Position numbers and translations under genes: made by a program
In this document: one piece after another, positions 35,189 through 42,608 of the stretch
How positions within the stretch are numbered: the stretch's first letter is position 1
Layout: every line of letters starts with the position of its first letter
Source: Kamptonema formosum PCC 6407
Lineage (GTDB): Bacteria > Cyanobacteriota > Cyanobacteriia > Cyanobacteriales > Microcoleaceae
Reading direction: 5' to 3'
DNA length: 42,608 nucleotides
Assembly: GCF_000332155.1 (NCBI RefSeq)
Contig: NZ_KB235903.1
Coordinates: 625,599 to 668,206, forward strand
The notes under the pieces: model-generated
The model's database searches: none
Told to the model about the DNA's origin: nothing
Seen by the model: the letters and a program-made list of their open reading frames with translations, nothing else

Positions 35189-35728
35189 TCAAACATTCGG
35201 ACTGGCAGGAGACATCGATGTGGCTTCCTTGCCTTTGGTGACAGCTAGTGCAGCAACTTCGCGATCGATAAAAAACAACCCCTGTCCGTCTGTACCAATC
35301 AGTTTGATCTTGTCAAGAATGCTCTTAAACAAGAACTCCTCCTGGTGTTGTTCTGCAACGTACCATTGGAGAAATTGCAGGGTAGGATAATCTGGTTCTG
35401 TATTTGCCAAATGAACTAGATCGTTGATTTTGCCAGTAATGTATTGTTCATGGCTGTAGATTTTTTCAAACATTTCCTGCAACGAGTTAAACTCTCTCGG
35501 TGGTGCTTCCATTCCACCAATAATGGCTAATGCACCAGTTTCTTGTAAGTAACTGATTAAACGTCGCATGTGCATTGTTTCTTCATCGGCGTGTTGACTG
35601 AGAAAGGTCGCACAACCATCTAAAGCTTTGTAGGCGCACCAAGAACTCATTTGCAAATAAAGGTGAGAGGAAAACATTTCCAGGTTGATTTGTTCGTTCA
35701 ACCGATCGATCATCACTTGGGGCAACAT
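35189..35728 (-). CDS. Ferritin (FtnA-like, non-haem)
   Basis: 179 aa, of which about 160 form the four-helix bundle. The start INLEMFSSHLYLQMSSWC carries the first diiron Glu; ADEETMHMRRL gives the E-x2-H ferroxidase pair; AEQHQEEFLFKSIL lies on the last helix. It has no Met haem ligand, so it is a ferritin rather than a bacterioferritin. It would oxidise Fe(II) and store it as a ferric core in a 24-mer shell in the cytoplasm. It is the downstream gene of the minus-strand feo cluster, 58 bp after feoC, and fits the storage side of iron import. The tail (GKEATSMSPASPNV) is disordered. Confidence 0.93.
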   Translation of the reverse strand: MLPQVMIDRLNEQINLEMFSSHLYLQMSSWCAYKALDGCATFLSQHADEETMHMRRLISYLQETGALAIIGGMEAPPREFNSLQEMFEKIYSHEQYITGKINDLVHLANTEPDYPTLQFLQWYVAEQHQEEFLFKSILDKIKLIGTDGQGLFFIDREVAALAVTKGKEATSMSPASPNV

Positions 35729-35786
35729 AGCAAAAATCTCTTTGATAACTTAATCACTCTAAAGTTATAACATGAATGAGTCAAAT

Positions 35787-36032
35787 CTAGTTAGTTAGAT
35801 GCTTCGTGCTAGAGTCAGAATTCACCCACTCATACAGTTCCAAACTCTCCGGCGCACAGCTATGGCAACCGCCACATTGTTTGCCTGCCAGTTTACGCAC
35901 ACGCCCTTTGCGAATCAGCACATGGAGCATTTCTCGCAGAGCATCTGCATCAGTTTGAAACTGACGGGCAAGTTCTTCTAGAGACGTTTGGGGATGAGTA
36001 CGGAGGTAGGTTTGTAGTTGTTGCAGAATCAT
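35787..36032 (-). CDS. feoC: FeoC-like winged-helix protein
   Basis: 81 aa. The winged-helix N-terminus (MILQQLQTYLRTHPQTSLEE, then ALREMLHVLIRKGRVRKL) and the cysteine set CGGCHSC place it in the FeoC family, which stabilises FeoB and may carry an Fe-S cluster. The classic FeoC has four Cys; three are seen here. It is separated from feoB by a 265-bp inverted-repeat structure and followed 58 bp later by ferritin. Confidence 0.87.
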   Translation of the reverse strand: MILQQLQTYLRTHPQTSLEELARQFQTDADALREMLHVLIRKGRVRKLAGKQCGGCHSCAPESLELYEWVNSDSSTKHLTN

Positions 36033-36036
36033 GGGA

Positions 36037-36299
36037 GTGAAGAAGGGGCTAGGGGCTAGGGGCTAGGGGCTAGGGGCTAGGGAAAGAAGGGGAGGGGGAA
36101 TGGGCATTGGTGTCAACTTAAGCCGAAAGCCCGCCCTGGGTTTTAACCCCTGTCGGATTAAGGGTTTGACCTTAAGTTGACACCTATGGGGAGTGGGGAA
36201 TTGGTAATAGGTAATGGGTAATTGGTAATTGGTAATGGGTAATTGTTAATTACCCATCCTCCCTAGTCCCTAGCCCCTAGCCCCTAGCCCCTTCTTCAC
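36037..36299. repeat. Composite inverted repeat inside the feo cluster
   Basis: The outer arms, starting GTGAAGAAGGGGCTAGGGG at 36037 and its complement ending at 36299, match at 38 of 39 positions. Between them lie GGTAAT-type units and the 76-bp element at 36109-36184. Transcribed on the feo strand it could form a long hairpin between feoB and feoC-ferritin. No gene is present. Confidence 0.8.
36109..36184. mobile_element. 76-bp element with GGTGTCAACTTAAG inverted ends
   Basis: The ends are a perfect 14-bp inverted repeat, extended imperfectly to about 24 bp. It sits within the CTAGGGG repeat, which it appears to have split. I see no clear target duplication. It is too short to code, so it is a MITE or RNA hairpin. 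Confidence 0.7.
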
Positions 36300-36311
36300 C
36301 CATCCACCTGA

Positions 36312-38744
36312 TTATTGATTAGCCAGCACACTCGAACGACTTGAACTCTGGGGCGGAAGGCGACGGCGATCGCTGAACCATTTTAATCCCGCCAGAGTTG
36401 CGACCATTGCCAGAGCTAGACCAATCAACCAGGCGATCGTACTGCCGGGATGCTGGTTAAAAGTCATTAATTGGTAATAAAACACTGCCACCCAGTAAGC
36501 CAGTCCCGTCGTCCAGCAGGCAACAAATGTTGTCCAGCCCAGGTTAGTTTCCCGGTAAACTGCTGCGGTGGCGGAGACACAGGGGAAGTAGAGCAGCACG
36601 AAAAGCAGGAAGGCGATCGCCGCAGTCGTACTCCCAAATCGAGTCGCCATTTGCCCAAAGGTGGTGTAGTGAATCTCCTGCGCTTCTGCTGCTGCTTGTC
36701 GATCGCCCGTATCGTTCAGAATACTGAGTCCGATCGGGTCAAGTACCTGATTAGTCAGGTCTGCCAGGTTTTTGGGAACGCTGGCGAAGGCTTCCCCAAT
36801 GCCACCCCAAAAATCAAACGGTTCTGCTTCCTCGCTGGCTCCCGATGCCTGTTCTGCCAGTTGGGTATAGATGGAATCCATTGTGCCCACCATAACTTCC
36901 TTGGCGAATACTCCGGTCATTAATCCCACCGTTGCGGGCCAATTTTCCTTGCCGATCCCCATTGGCGTGAAGATGGGGGTAATGGTGCGGCTGAAGGCGC
37001 TCAGAATCGAGTCCTGACTATCCTGTTTGCCAAAGGAACCGTCCATGCCAACGGAGTTGATCAACCCTAGAATCAACACCATGACCACAATCATCCGTCC
37101 GGCTTTGGTAATAAACGCCTTCAACCGCTCCCAGGCACGAATCAGGATGCCTTTAATCGTCGGAATATGATAGGGTGGCAATTCCATGACAAAGGGAGCC
37201 GCATCGCCTCGGAAAAGGGTTCGCTTCATCACCAGTCCGGTAAAGACGGCCGCCAGAATGCCCAGGATGTAGAGCAGGAAAACGATGTTCTGACCGTTGG
37301 TGGGGAAAAATGCCGCAACAAATAGGGCGTAGACGGGCAGACGGGCACCGCAGGACATAAACGGGTTCATCAGGATGGTCATTAGGCGATCGCGCCGATT
37401 TTCCAGCGTCCGAGTTGCCATAATCCCAGGAATATTGCAACCAAATCCCACCATCATCGGTACAAAAGATTTACCCGGAAGTCCCACAAACCGCATCAGT
37501 CGATCCATGACGAACGCTGCCCGTGCCATGTAACCAGAATCCTCTAGGATCGCTAGAAAGACAAACAGAAATCCAATCTGCGGGATGAAGGTAGCAGTGG
37601 TTTGAATCCCGCCGCCAACGCCGTCTGCCAGCAGTCCAATTAACCAGCCGGGGGCATTGATTTGCTGCAACAGATGGGCGGTGCCACCGACAAAAATGGT
37701 ACCCACACCGATATCAAAGAAATCAATAAACGCACCACCTAAGTTGATGGCAACAAGAAACATCAGATACATCACCACTAAGAAGATGGGAATCCCCAGC
37801 CAGCGGTTGAGTGCGATGCGATCGATGCGATCGGAGAGCGTTTGTCTCACCAAATTAGTCCGTTTGGTTACACCTTGAAGCACTTGCCGAATCCAGGTGT
37901 AGCGACTATCAGCGATCAATAGATCGGTATCTTCTCCCAGAGTTTGATGGATGCGGTGACGATGCTCGGCAATCCGTCGGAGTGTATCCTGTTCCAGATC
38001 CGGGAGATGGCGATCGTCGTATTGCAGCAGGTTCAAGGCAAACCAGCGGGCACTAGAGAGTGGGGAATGGGGAGTGGGGACTGGGGAAAGAGAAGCAGAA
38101 ATTTCTTCCCTAGCCCCTAGCCCCCAGCCCCTAACCCCTCTTTGCAGTATTGGCACTAAGTCTGCCAGCGCCTCCTCAATCACTGGGGGATAGGCAACAT
38201 AAACACGGGGGATAGCCACCTGCGAGAGAGCATGGGCAATTTGATCGCACAATTGAGGAATGTGTTTCCCCGTGTGGGCGCAGATCGGAACAACGGGACA
38301 ACCGATGCGATCGGACAGAGCATCCGCATCAATCTGGATCTCACGTTTTTCCGCTAGATCCATCATATTGAGAGCGATCAACATGGGTACTCCCATTTCC
38401 AAAATCTGAGTAGTCAGATAGAGGTTTCGCTCTAGGTTAGAAGCATCCACAATATTGACAAATACATCAGCACCACCAGAGAGCAGGTAGTCCCGCGCTA
38501 CTAATTCATCCAATCCAGTAGCGGTGTCTTCTGCATCCAGGGAATAGACACCAGGTAAATCGACAACGGTAATGGAATCGTTGACGACAATCAGCTTACC
38601 CCGATGGCGATAGCTGCCTTCCTTGCGTTCCACTGTTACACCGGGCCAGTTACCCACCCGCTGATTGGCCCCGGTTAAGGCATTAAATAGTGTGGTTTTG
38701 CCACAGTTGGGATTGCCGACCAATCCGATCGTCGATCGTGTCAT
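36312..38744 (-). CDS. feoB: FeoB ferrous iron transporter with an in-frame repeat insertion
   Basis: 810 aa inner-membrane Fe(II) importer. The N-terminal G domain has G1 GNPNCGKTTLFN, the VTVERK switch, G3 DLPG and G4 ALNMMD. The helical spacer follows, then the membrane core of Gate/FeoB repeats (VPMMVGFGCNIPGIMATRTL; GVFAKEVMVGTMDSIYTQLA; FVLLYFPCVSATAAVYRE). Between the spacer helices (QRGVRGWGLGARE ... PTPHSPLSSARW), about 30 residues are encoded by CTAGGGG/GGGGAGT repeats (38056-38143) that do not interrupt the frame. It overlaps feoA by 4 bp (ATGA), so the two are co-translated. Confidence 0.96.
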   Translation of the reverse strand: MTRSTIGLVGNPNCGKTTLFNALTGANQRVGNWPGVTVERKEGSYRHRGKLIVVNDSITVVDLPGVYSLDAEDTATGLDELVARDYLLSGGADVFVNIVDASNLERNLYLTTQILEMGVPMLIALNMMDLAEKREIQIDADALSDRIGCPVVPICAHTGKHIPQLCDQIAHALSQVAIPRVYVAYPPVIEEALADLVPILQRGVRGWGLGAREEISASLSPVPTPHSPLSSARWFALNLLQYDDRHLPDLEQDTLRRIAEHRHRIHQTLGEDTDLLIADSRYTWIRQVLQGVTKRTNLVRQTLSDRIDRIALNRWLGIPIFLVVMYLMFLVAINLGGAFIDFFDIGVGTIFVGGTAHLLQQINAPGWLIGLLADGVGGGIQTTATFIPQIGFLFVFLAILEDSGYMARAAFVMDRLMRFVGLPGKSFVPMMVGFGCNIPGIMATRTLENRRDRLMTILMNPFMSCGARLPVYALFVAAFFPTNGQNIVFLLYILGILAAVFTGLVMKRTLFRGDAAPFVMELPPYHIPTIKGILIRAWERLKAFITKAGRMIVVMVLILGLINSVGMDGSFGKQDSQDSILSAFSRTITPIFTPMGIGKENWPATVGLMTGVFAKEVMVGTMDSIYTQLAEQASGASEEAEPFDFWGGIGEAFASVPKNLADLTNQVLDPIGLSILNDTGDRQAAAEAQEIHYTTFGQMATRFGSTTAAIAFLLFVLLYFPCVSATAAVYRETNLGWTTFVACWTTGLAYWVAVFYYQLMTFNQHPGSTIAWLIGLALAMVATLAGLKWFSDRRRLPPQSSSRSSVLANQ
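38056..38143 (-). repeat. Dispersed intergenic repeat translated inside feoB
   Basis: On the plus strand the region reads GTGGGGAATGGGGAGTGGGG, then CCCTAGCCCCTAGCCCC, matching the outer arms of the repeat at 36037-36299. The length of about 88 bp keeps frame with the flanking codons, so feoB reads through. Confidence 0.75.
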
Positions 38745-39433
38745 GACTTTTCTCCTGAGACGGACGTAACAATCAGGGCGTTGGCTTCATCTTTTCGCAG
38801 ACTCAGGTGAAAGTCGCGCACTTCAATTTCAGTCGGATCGCCTAGCGGCGCATGGCGGGTGACGCGCAACTCGGTACCGGGCGTTAACCCCATTGCCAGT
38901 AGCTTGCGCTTATAGTCCCGCGCCATCGGTTCGTAGCCGACGACTCGTAACACGGAGCCGATGGCGGCATCTCGCAGTTTGACAGAGGAAATATCGGGAG
39001 TGGTTTGCATGGTTTCTATGGTTGTCTTCGGCATCCGTTGAGGGATCTCTATGGGTTGGTCTGCATCAATGACTTGAATCCGTTGTGCCATCTCTGCGCC
39101 TAATCCCAGGCGCTGATCTTGCAGGGACACGATCGCGGAACCCGTTGTGATGCTGCTAATCACTTCCAGCACTGCACCTGGAATCAATCCCATCCCCATC
39201 AGGCGGTTATTGGATTCACCACAGTTGAGAGAGACGATACGGACGCGATCGCCCACCTGCATCGCGGACAGTGGAAAAACTTTGACTTTGAGGGAATTCT
39301 CTGGCGCATCTAGTGGCAGGTCTGCTTGAACAGACGGCTTGATGTTTGCATCGCTGACATACACAAATCCCTGCCAACGGTCGGGTTGCAGGTCAGCTAT
39401 CGAATGATTGACTGATTCATCTCCACTATTCAT
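38741..39433 (-). CDS. feoA: FeoA, tandem two-domain form
   Basis: 230 aa from ATG 39433, with GGAG 9 nt upstream; a GTG at 39448 is in frame. FeoA is a small SH3-like partner of FeoB, usually 75-90 aa. This protein has two copies: FPLSAMQVGDRVRIVSLNC... RLMGMGLIPGAVLEV (about 45-125) and LRDAAIGSVLRVVGYEP... KLLAMGLTPGTELRV (about 145-225). A 40-residue unordered N-terminus precedes them. The second copy ends in LSLRKDEANALIV. It overlaps feoB by 4 bp. A Fur-box-like site lies 30 bp upstream. Confidence 0.93.
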   Translation of the reverse strand: MNSGDESVNHSIADLQPDRWQGFVYVSDANIKPSVQADLPLDAPENSLKVKVFPLSAMQVGDRVRIVSLNCGESNNRLMGMGLIPGAVLEVISSITTGSAIVSLQDQRLGLGAEMAQRIQVIDADQPIEIPQRMPKTTIETMQTTPDISSVKLRDAAIGSVLRVVGYEPMARDYKRKLLAMGLTPGTELRVTRHAPLGDPTEIEVRDFHLSLRKDEANALIVTSVSGEKS

Positions 39434-39462
39434 GGAATTTTTCTCCACAGAGATCGACTACT

Positions 39463-39481
39463 GAAATTAATTCTCATTATC
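39463..39481 (-). promoter_or_regulatory. Fur-box-like site before feoA
   Basis: On the minus strand GATAATGAGAATTAATTTC matches the 19-bp Fur consensus GATAATGATAATCATTATC at 15 positions. It lies about 30 bp upstream of the feoA ATG. It suggests iron-dependent repression of the feo genes. Confidence 0.7.
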
Positions 39482-40228
39482 TTAACTCAAGAATTAGTAA
39501 GTATTATTAGCGATTTTGATCTAAATAGCAATTACTCAAGCCAGACAAAGATAGGAGCAGGCACGATTTAACAGTTGTTTCACCAGTTAGCACGACCAAT
39601 GGCTACAGTCAAAAGAATAGGAGCTTTTATCAATTAACTAAGAGTTGTAGTGATATATGGAACCTGCTTAGGTATCGCAAATCGAGTACACAATTGAGAA
39701 TAAAGAGGTAAAAGAAGGGGCTAGGGGTTAGGGGCTAGGGGCTAGGGGAAGAAGGAAGAGGGGGAAGAAGGGGAAGAAGGGAATAGAATCAGCGAGTTTA
39801 GTGGAACTCAGAACCTCTTAACTACCAAAAAGGTTGCTATACCTGTGGGGGCGAAGCATTTGCGAAACAGAACCTTGATTTTCGATAGCTTAAAGCGCCA
39901 ATGCTTCGCTTCGCCCCTAATTGCTTCGGGTTCCTGCTTCTACAGGACTTACGCACCCGACCAAAGAAACCGGGTTTTTTGAGGAAAATACTTCGTTCTG
40001 CCTTCTACCTTCTACCTTCTGCCTTCTACCTTCTACCTTCTGCCCTCTGCCTCCTGCCTCCTGCCTTCTAATTCTCGATCGCGGCTAAAATCCAGAGATT
40101 GCAAGGCGAAAGCCTTTGTCTGTGACCAAAGTAACATCATCGGGATAACCTACCCGCAGGTTTTAGCCTTGCAAGCAACTAAGCAATCTCTCAAAACTCA
40201 AAACTTCTTCAACGGCTATTTTTGCAGG
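39482..40228. other. Gene-free, repeat-rich spacer between exbD and feoA
   Basis: From feoA toward exbD: AT-rich promoter-like sequence, then GGGGCTAGGGG units (39717-39745). A hairpin with arms GGGGCGAAGCATT and AATGCTTCGCTTCGCCCC lies at 39847-39916. A half MITE (39944-39995), CTTCTACCTTCTGCC tandem units (39996-40068) and an imperfect inverted repeat around TTTTAGCCTTGCAA follow. I see no coding region; the 40169-40414 plus frame is a shadow of exbD. Confidence 0.6.
39944..39995. mobile_element. Left half of the 9093-type element
   Basis: AGGACTTACGCACCC to AAAATACTTCG matches the first 53 bp of the 9093-9202 element with only a few differences. The right half is replaced by CTTCTAC simple repeats, so it is a truncated copy. 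Confidence 0.75.
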
Positions 40229-40951
40229 TTATTGACTGTTGGATTGCGGAGACTGCTGTGGAACTGTAGTTCCCGGAGTAGGGACAGTCGGTGCAGGACT
40301 ACCCGCAGGAGCACTCGGATTGATGTTCAGACCACTTGGCTGCTGGCTTGGCGTAACTGGGAAAGATTGAAACTGATTTTGAAGCGGTTGCTGTCCCGGA
40401 CTGCTGGGAGGTAACTGATACTGTTGGTTAGGATTGAAGCTCGTTCCTGGCTGAAGCGGACTGGGGAGAGGAGTACCGTTATTAGAAGCAGGGGGTATAT
40501 TCCCAGGATTGAAGGGAAAGGAGGGGCTGGGGGAAGGGGAAGATGACGAACTGGGTAGAGTAGCTAAGGCTACGCGATCGCCTCCTACCTCTCGCAGACG
40601 ATCTAACACTTCCACCACACGAGCATACTTCGCATCCTTCGGAGCGTACAAAACCATCAACCCGTTAGGATTTTGTTTACGGTAATCTTGTAAAACGCGA
40701 TCGAGTTGATTCTCATTCATTGGTATTTGATCGATATAAGTTTGACCAAAATCATCAATGCTGACAATCATCATGTCTCGCATCTGCGACTGTCCTGTAC
40801 GAGCCTTGGGTAAATCCACATTAATCGCCTGCTGACGAGTTAGTTGTAAAGCCGCCAGCAAAAAAAATGTCAGAATGCAAAAAATGACATCAATTAAAGG
40901 AACGAGTTCAATTCGAGTCTCTTCCGCAGGAGTATCCACATGAATCTTCAT
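40229..40951 (-). CDS. exbD: ExbD/TolR-type proton channel subunit with Pro-rich tail
   Basis: 240 aa. After a short cytoplasmic start (MKIHVDTPAEETRIE) comes one membrane helix with the proton-carrying Asp (LVPLIDVIFCILTFFLLAAL), then a periplasmic alpha/beta domain to about residue 135 (QDYRKQNPNGLMVLYAPKDA, RVVEVLDRLREVGGDRVAL). About 105 further residues are Pro/Ser/Gln/Asn-rich and disordered, unlike the usual 130-150 aa ExbD. It pairs with the ExbB gene just upstream (13-bp gap). With a TonB-like protein elsewhere the complex would convert proton motive force into work on the outer membrane. No tonB is in the window. Confidence 0.92.
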   Translation of the reverse strand: MKIHVDTPAEETRIELVPLIDVIFCILTFFLLAALQLTRQQAINVDLPKARTGQSQMRDMMIVSIDDFGQTYIDQIPMNENQLDRVLQDYRKQNPNGLMVLYAPKDAKYARVVEVLDRLREVGGDRVALATLPSSSSSPSPSPSFPFNPGNIPPASNNGTPLPSPLQPGTSFNPNQQYQLPPSSPGQQPLQNQFQSFPVTPSQQPSGLNINPSAPAGSPAPTVPTPGTTVPQQSPQSNSQ

Positions 40952-40964
40952 GATTAGTTAGCTA

Positions 40965-41750
40965 TTAGTTGTTAAAATTTGAATCTTCAACGGAGTCAGA
41001 ACCACTGGTAGGTTTTGGTTCTTTCGGATGCTCTATACTTTCTTGAGCATTAAGTGAATGCCTAGCATAACCTTCCTTAGCAAAAGAAGAATTGCTATTT
41101 TCTGAGCCTGGATAACGATTACTGCTAGCTTGAGACCAGTATTGGCGATATAACAACTCCAATTCATTCCCAGCCTTGCGAAATACTTTTACCTGATTGA
41201 ACAAAAAAGCTTGAAAAATGCGGTAGAAAGTCAAGCTGATAATTGCCACAACCATTCCCGTAGCGGTAGAGATTAGGGCTTCGCTAATCCCCAGGGTAAC
41301 TCCAGCGGTCGCAGAAGTACCAATATCACCAAGGCGAATTGTACTCAGGGAGTTAATCAAGCCTAAAACTGTTCCCAATAGTCCTAACAAAGGTGCTAGA
41401 GCAATCACAGCTTCTAATATTTTGTCACCGCGCCGCATAGAAGCTAATTCTTCATCGGCGGCGGCTTCTAGTCCCAGTCGAAAGACTTCTGGTTCTGGAT
41501 TGTAGAGTCGCAGAGGGGCATAGAGAAATCTCCCAATAGGTTGCTGGTGTGCTTGTTTAGCAATCTCATTAGCCGCAGCCCAATCGCGACGTGCAGCTTC
41601 GAGGACTCGGTTGACTATCTGTTTTTCCTTGCTGATCAGGTTTGCCCAGAACCATAGACGCTCGATAATTGTACTGACAGAGAGGACGGATAAAACCAGC
41701 AGAGGGTACATGGCGGGGCCGCCCTTGGCAATGATTTCTTGAATATTCAC
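40965..41750 (-). CDS. exbB: ExbB/TolQ/MotA-type proton channel subunit
   Basis: 261 aa. The start is GTG 41750, with GGAGGAG about 10 nt upstream. One N-terminal helix ([25 protein letters not shown]) and two later helices ([50 protein letters not shown]) carry the conserved proton-channel Thr/Ala/Gly pattern. A large cytoplasmic loop lies between them. The C-terminus ([18 protein letters not shown] to the end) is a Ser-rich extension. With the ExbD homologue encoded next, it would form the inner-membrane motor, probably powering outer-membrane transport. Confidence 0.93.
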   Translation of the reverse strand: MNIQEIIAKGGPAMYPLLVLSVLSVSTIIERLWFWANLISKEKQIVNRVLEAARRDWAAANEIAKQAHQQPIGRFLYAPLRLYNPEPEVFRLGLEAAADEELASMRRGDKILEAVIALAPLLGLLGTVLGLINSLSTIRLGDIGTSATAGVTLGISEALISTATGMVVAIISLTFYRIFQAFLFNQVKVFRKAGNELELLYRQYWSQASSNRYPGSENSNSSFAKEGYARHSLNAQESIEHPKEPKPTSGSDSVEDSNFNN

Positions 41751-42003
41751 GGTGTTTTTACTCCTCCATAACTAAGTGAACTACCTATACTGACTTGGTA
41801 AGAGTCATAGTGGCATTATTACTTCTACTGGTGTTACAAAACCTTACTTGCTAGTTTCCGAGTATAGGTTTTTCGATATTACAATCCGTTATATTAGCAA
41901 CCGCCAAGGCAGTTAGGGGCTAGGGGCTACGATGCTCAGGGCTAGGGGAAGAAGGGAATAGAATCAGCGAGTTTAGCAATTAGTATTTGCCAGCTCCGAT
42001 CGC

Positions 42004-42608
42004 TTAATATTCATCATGATCTTGAGACATATTCTGCTGTAGTGTTTGGTGTTCAAATCTGCGGTTCAGGCGGCGGTATTTTTTAGATTCCAGCTTGGGT
42101 TCGTACTTTTGCTTACCATCGGACTTGCTTTTTAACTTAAAGCTGGATTCAGCATCGCCTAATTGCTGCAAAGCGTGCGATCGCACAGTTGCTTCTGCCA
42201 AAAAATCTAGATAATGCTGATAACGCTCCCAATCACCCCGCACAACGCAGTTAGGTTCGTCTCGGTGCGAACAATCGCTAAATTGGCAACTACCCTTACT
42301 CAACCGCTGTTTTATTTCTGGGAAATATTGAGCTAACTCTTGTGGTTCACACTCCAGAGTTGGTTGATTAAAACCAGGGGTATCTGCTAATAGTCCTCCT
42401 CCCGGTAGTTCAAATAGTTCTACATGGCGAGTGGTGTGTCTTCCCCTACCCAGTTTCCCAGAAACAGCTCCTACTCGCAGGTTGAGGTTAGGAATCAGGA
42501 GGTTAATCAAACTAGATTTACCTACACCCGAAGGCCCGGAAATAACTGTAATCTTACCCTTGAGTTGGCTGTATAAAGATGGGGAGAGGGGGAGAGGGGG
42601 AGCGGGGG
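42004..42608 (-). CDS. rsgA: Ribosome small-subunit-dependent GTPase A, C-terminal part (5' end outside window)
   Basis: RsgA helps finish the 30S subunit. The circularly permuted G domain shows G1 GPSGVGKSSLINLL, then LGRGRHTTRHVELF and G3 DTPGF. The zinc part has GSCQFSDCSHRDEPNC and the helical tail LDFLAEATVRSHAL. The C-terminus is extended by a charged tail (KLKSKSDGKQKYEPKLESKK). The frame is open to the window edge, where a Pro/Ser-rich stretch (PAPPLPLSPSLYSQLKGK) is encoded by C-rich repeats. The OB-fold start is off the window. That stretch precedes a normal LKGKITVIS strand. Confidence 0.92.
   Translation of the reverse strand, partial: PAPPLPLSPSLYSQLKGKITVISGPSGVGKSSLINLLIPNLNLRVGAVSGKLGRGRHTTRHVELFELPGGGLLADTPGFNQPTLECEPQELAQYFPEIKQRLSKGSCQFSDCSHRDEPNCVVRGDWERYQHYLDFLAEATVRSHALQQLGDAESSFKLKSKSDGKQKYEPKLESKKYRRLNRRFEHQTLQQNMSQDHDEY
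42580..42608. repeat. G-rich repeat at right window edge
   Basis: GGGGAGAGGGG units run to the last base and are read in frame by rsgA. The left edge holds the same type of repeat. Confidence 0.75.

Noticed and set aside
36471-36923. 150-aa plus frame opposite feoB
   Set aside because: Fully antisense to a conserved membrane part of FeoB with no independent support.
1-42608. tRNA or rRNA genes
   Set aside because: I looked through the intergenic stretches for cloverleaf arms and conserved TTCGA-type loops and saw none I could defend; a covariance-model search would settle it.

Overview
The window looks like a filamentous, motile cyanobacterium of the Oscillatoriales type (Microcoleus/Oscillatoria/Kamptonema-like; inferred, not searched). 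The grounds are many GCGATCGC-type (HIP1) octamers, abundant heptanucleotide tandem repeats and AGGACTTACGCAC-type dispersed repeats, an HmpF plus hmp/pil chemotaxis cluster, and the CbiG-CobJ fusion. Both window ends lie inside genes (tilS on the left, rsgA on the right) at C/G-rich simple repeats, so this may be a contig that broke at repeats.

Layout. 1-556: 3' part of tilS. 557-1157: repeat-rich spacer with a 402-bp terminal-inverted-repeat element that still shows its target duplication. 1158-14309: type IV pilus taxis locus, with hmpF divergent from a PATAN response regulator, CheW, a soluble-N-terminus MCP and a giant hybrid CheA. The single-domain CheY expected between the PATAN regulator and CheW is absent. 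14657-16414: argS. 16429-23192: accessory/defence-like region with an orphan antitoxin-like gene, a one-polypeptide restriction-modification enzyme, a relic RelE/HigB toxin, a DUF4058 gene, a small toxin/DUF4279 immunity pair, and an ImmA-type protease/XRE regulator pair. 23193-23434: divergent control region with three copies of a TTGA-N8-TCAAC palindrome placed on two good sigma-70 promoters. 23435-27299: a uniform-strand cluster of unknown genes, including a Cys-rich small protein and two paralogous coiled-coil proteins. 27513-31360: cobJ (CbiG-CobJ fusion), an RTX-repeat relic and a membrane-anchored FAD oxidoreductase. 31650-35094: a McrBC system whose McrB has an eight-unit TPR array as its N-terminus. 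35189-39433: a ferrous-iron uptake and storage cluster (feoA-feoB-feoC-ferritin, all minus strand) behind a Fur-box-like site. 40229-41750: exbB-exbD. 42004-42608: 3' part of rsgA.

How the parts work together. The hmp genes would form one signalling array: MCP, CheW and CheA phosphorylate the PATAN regulator to steer pilus-driven gliding, with HmpF as the polar coiled-coil partner. The feo genes import Fe(II) under probable Fur control and the ferritin stores it. The best candidate for an undescribed system is the XRE/ImmA switch with its divergent coiled-coil operon (22164-27299). The regulator palindromes cover the -35 of both promoters, which suggests that protease-triggered removal of the repressor turns on the unknown operon. 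The TPR-McrB/McrC pair is the second candidate.
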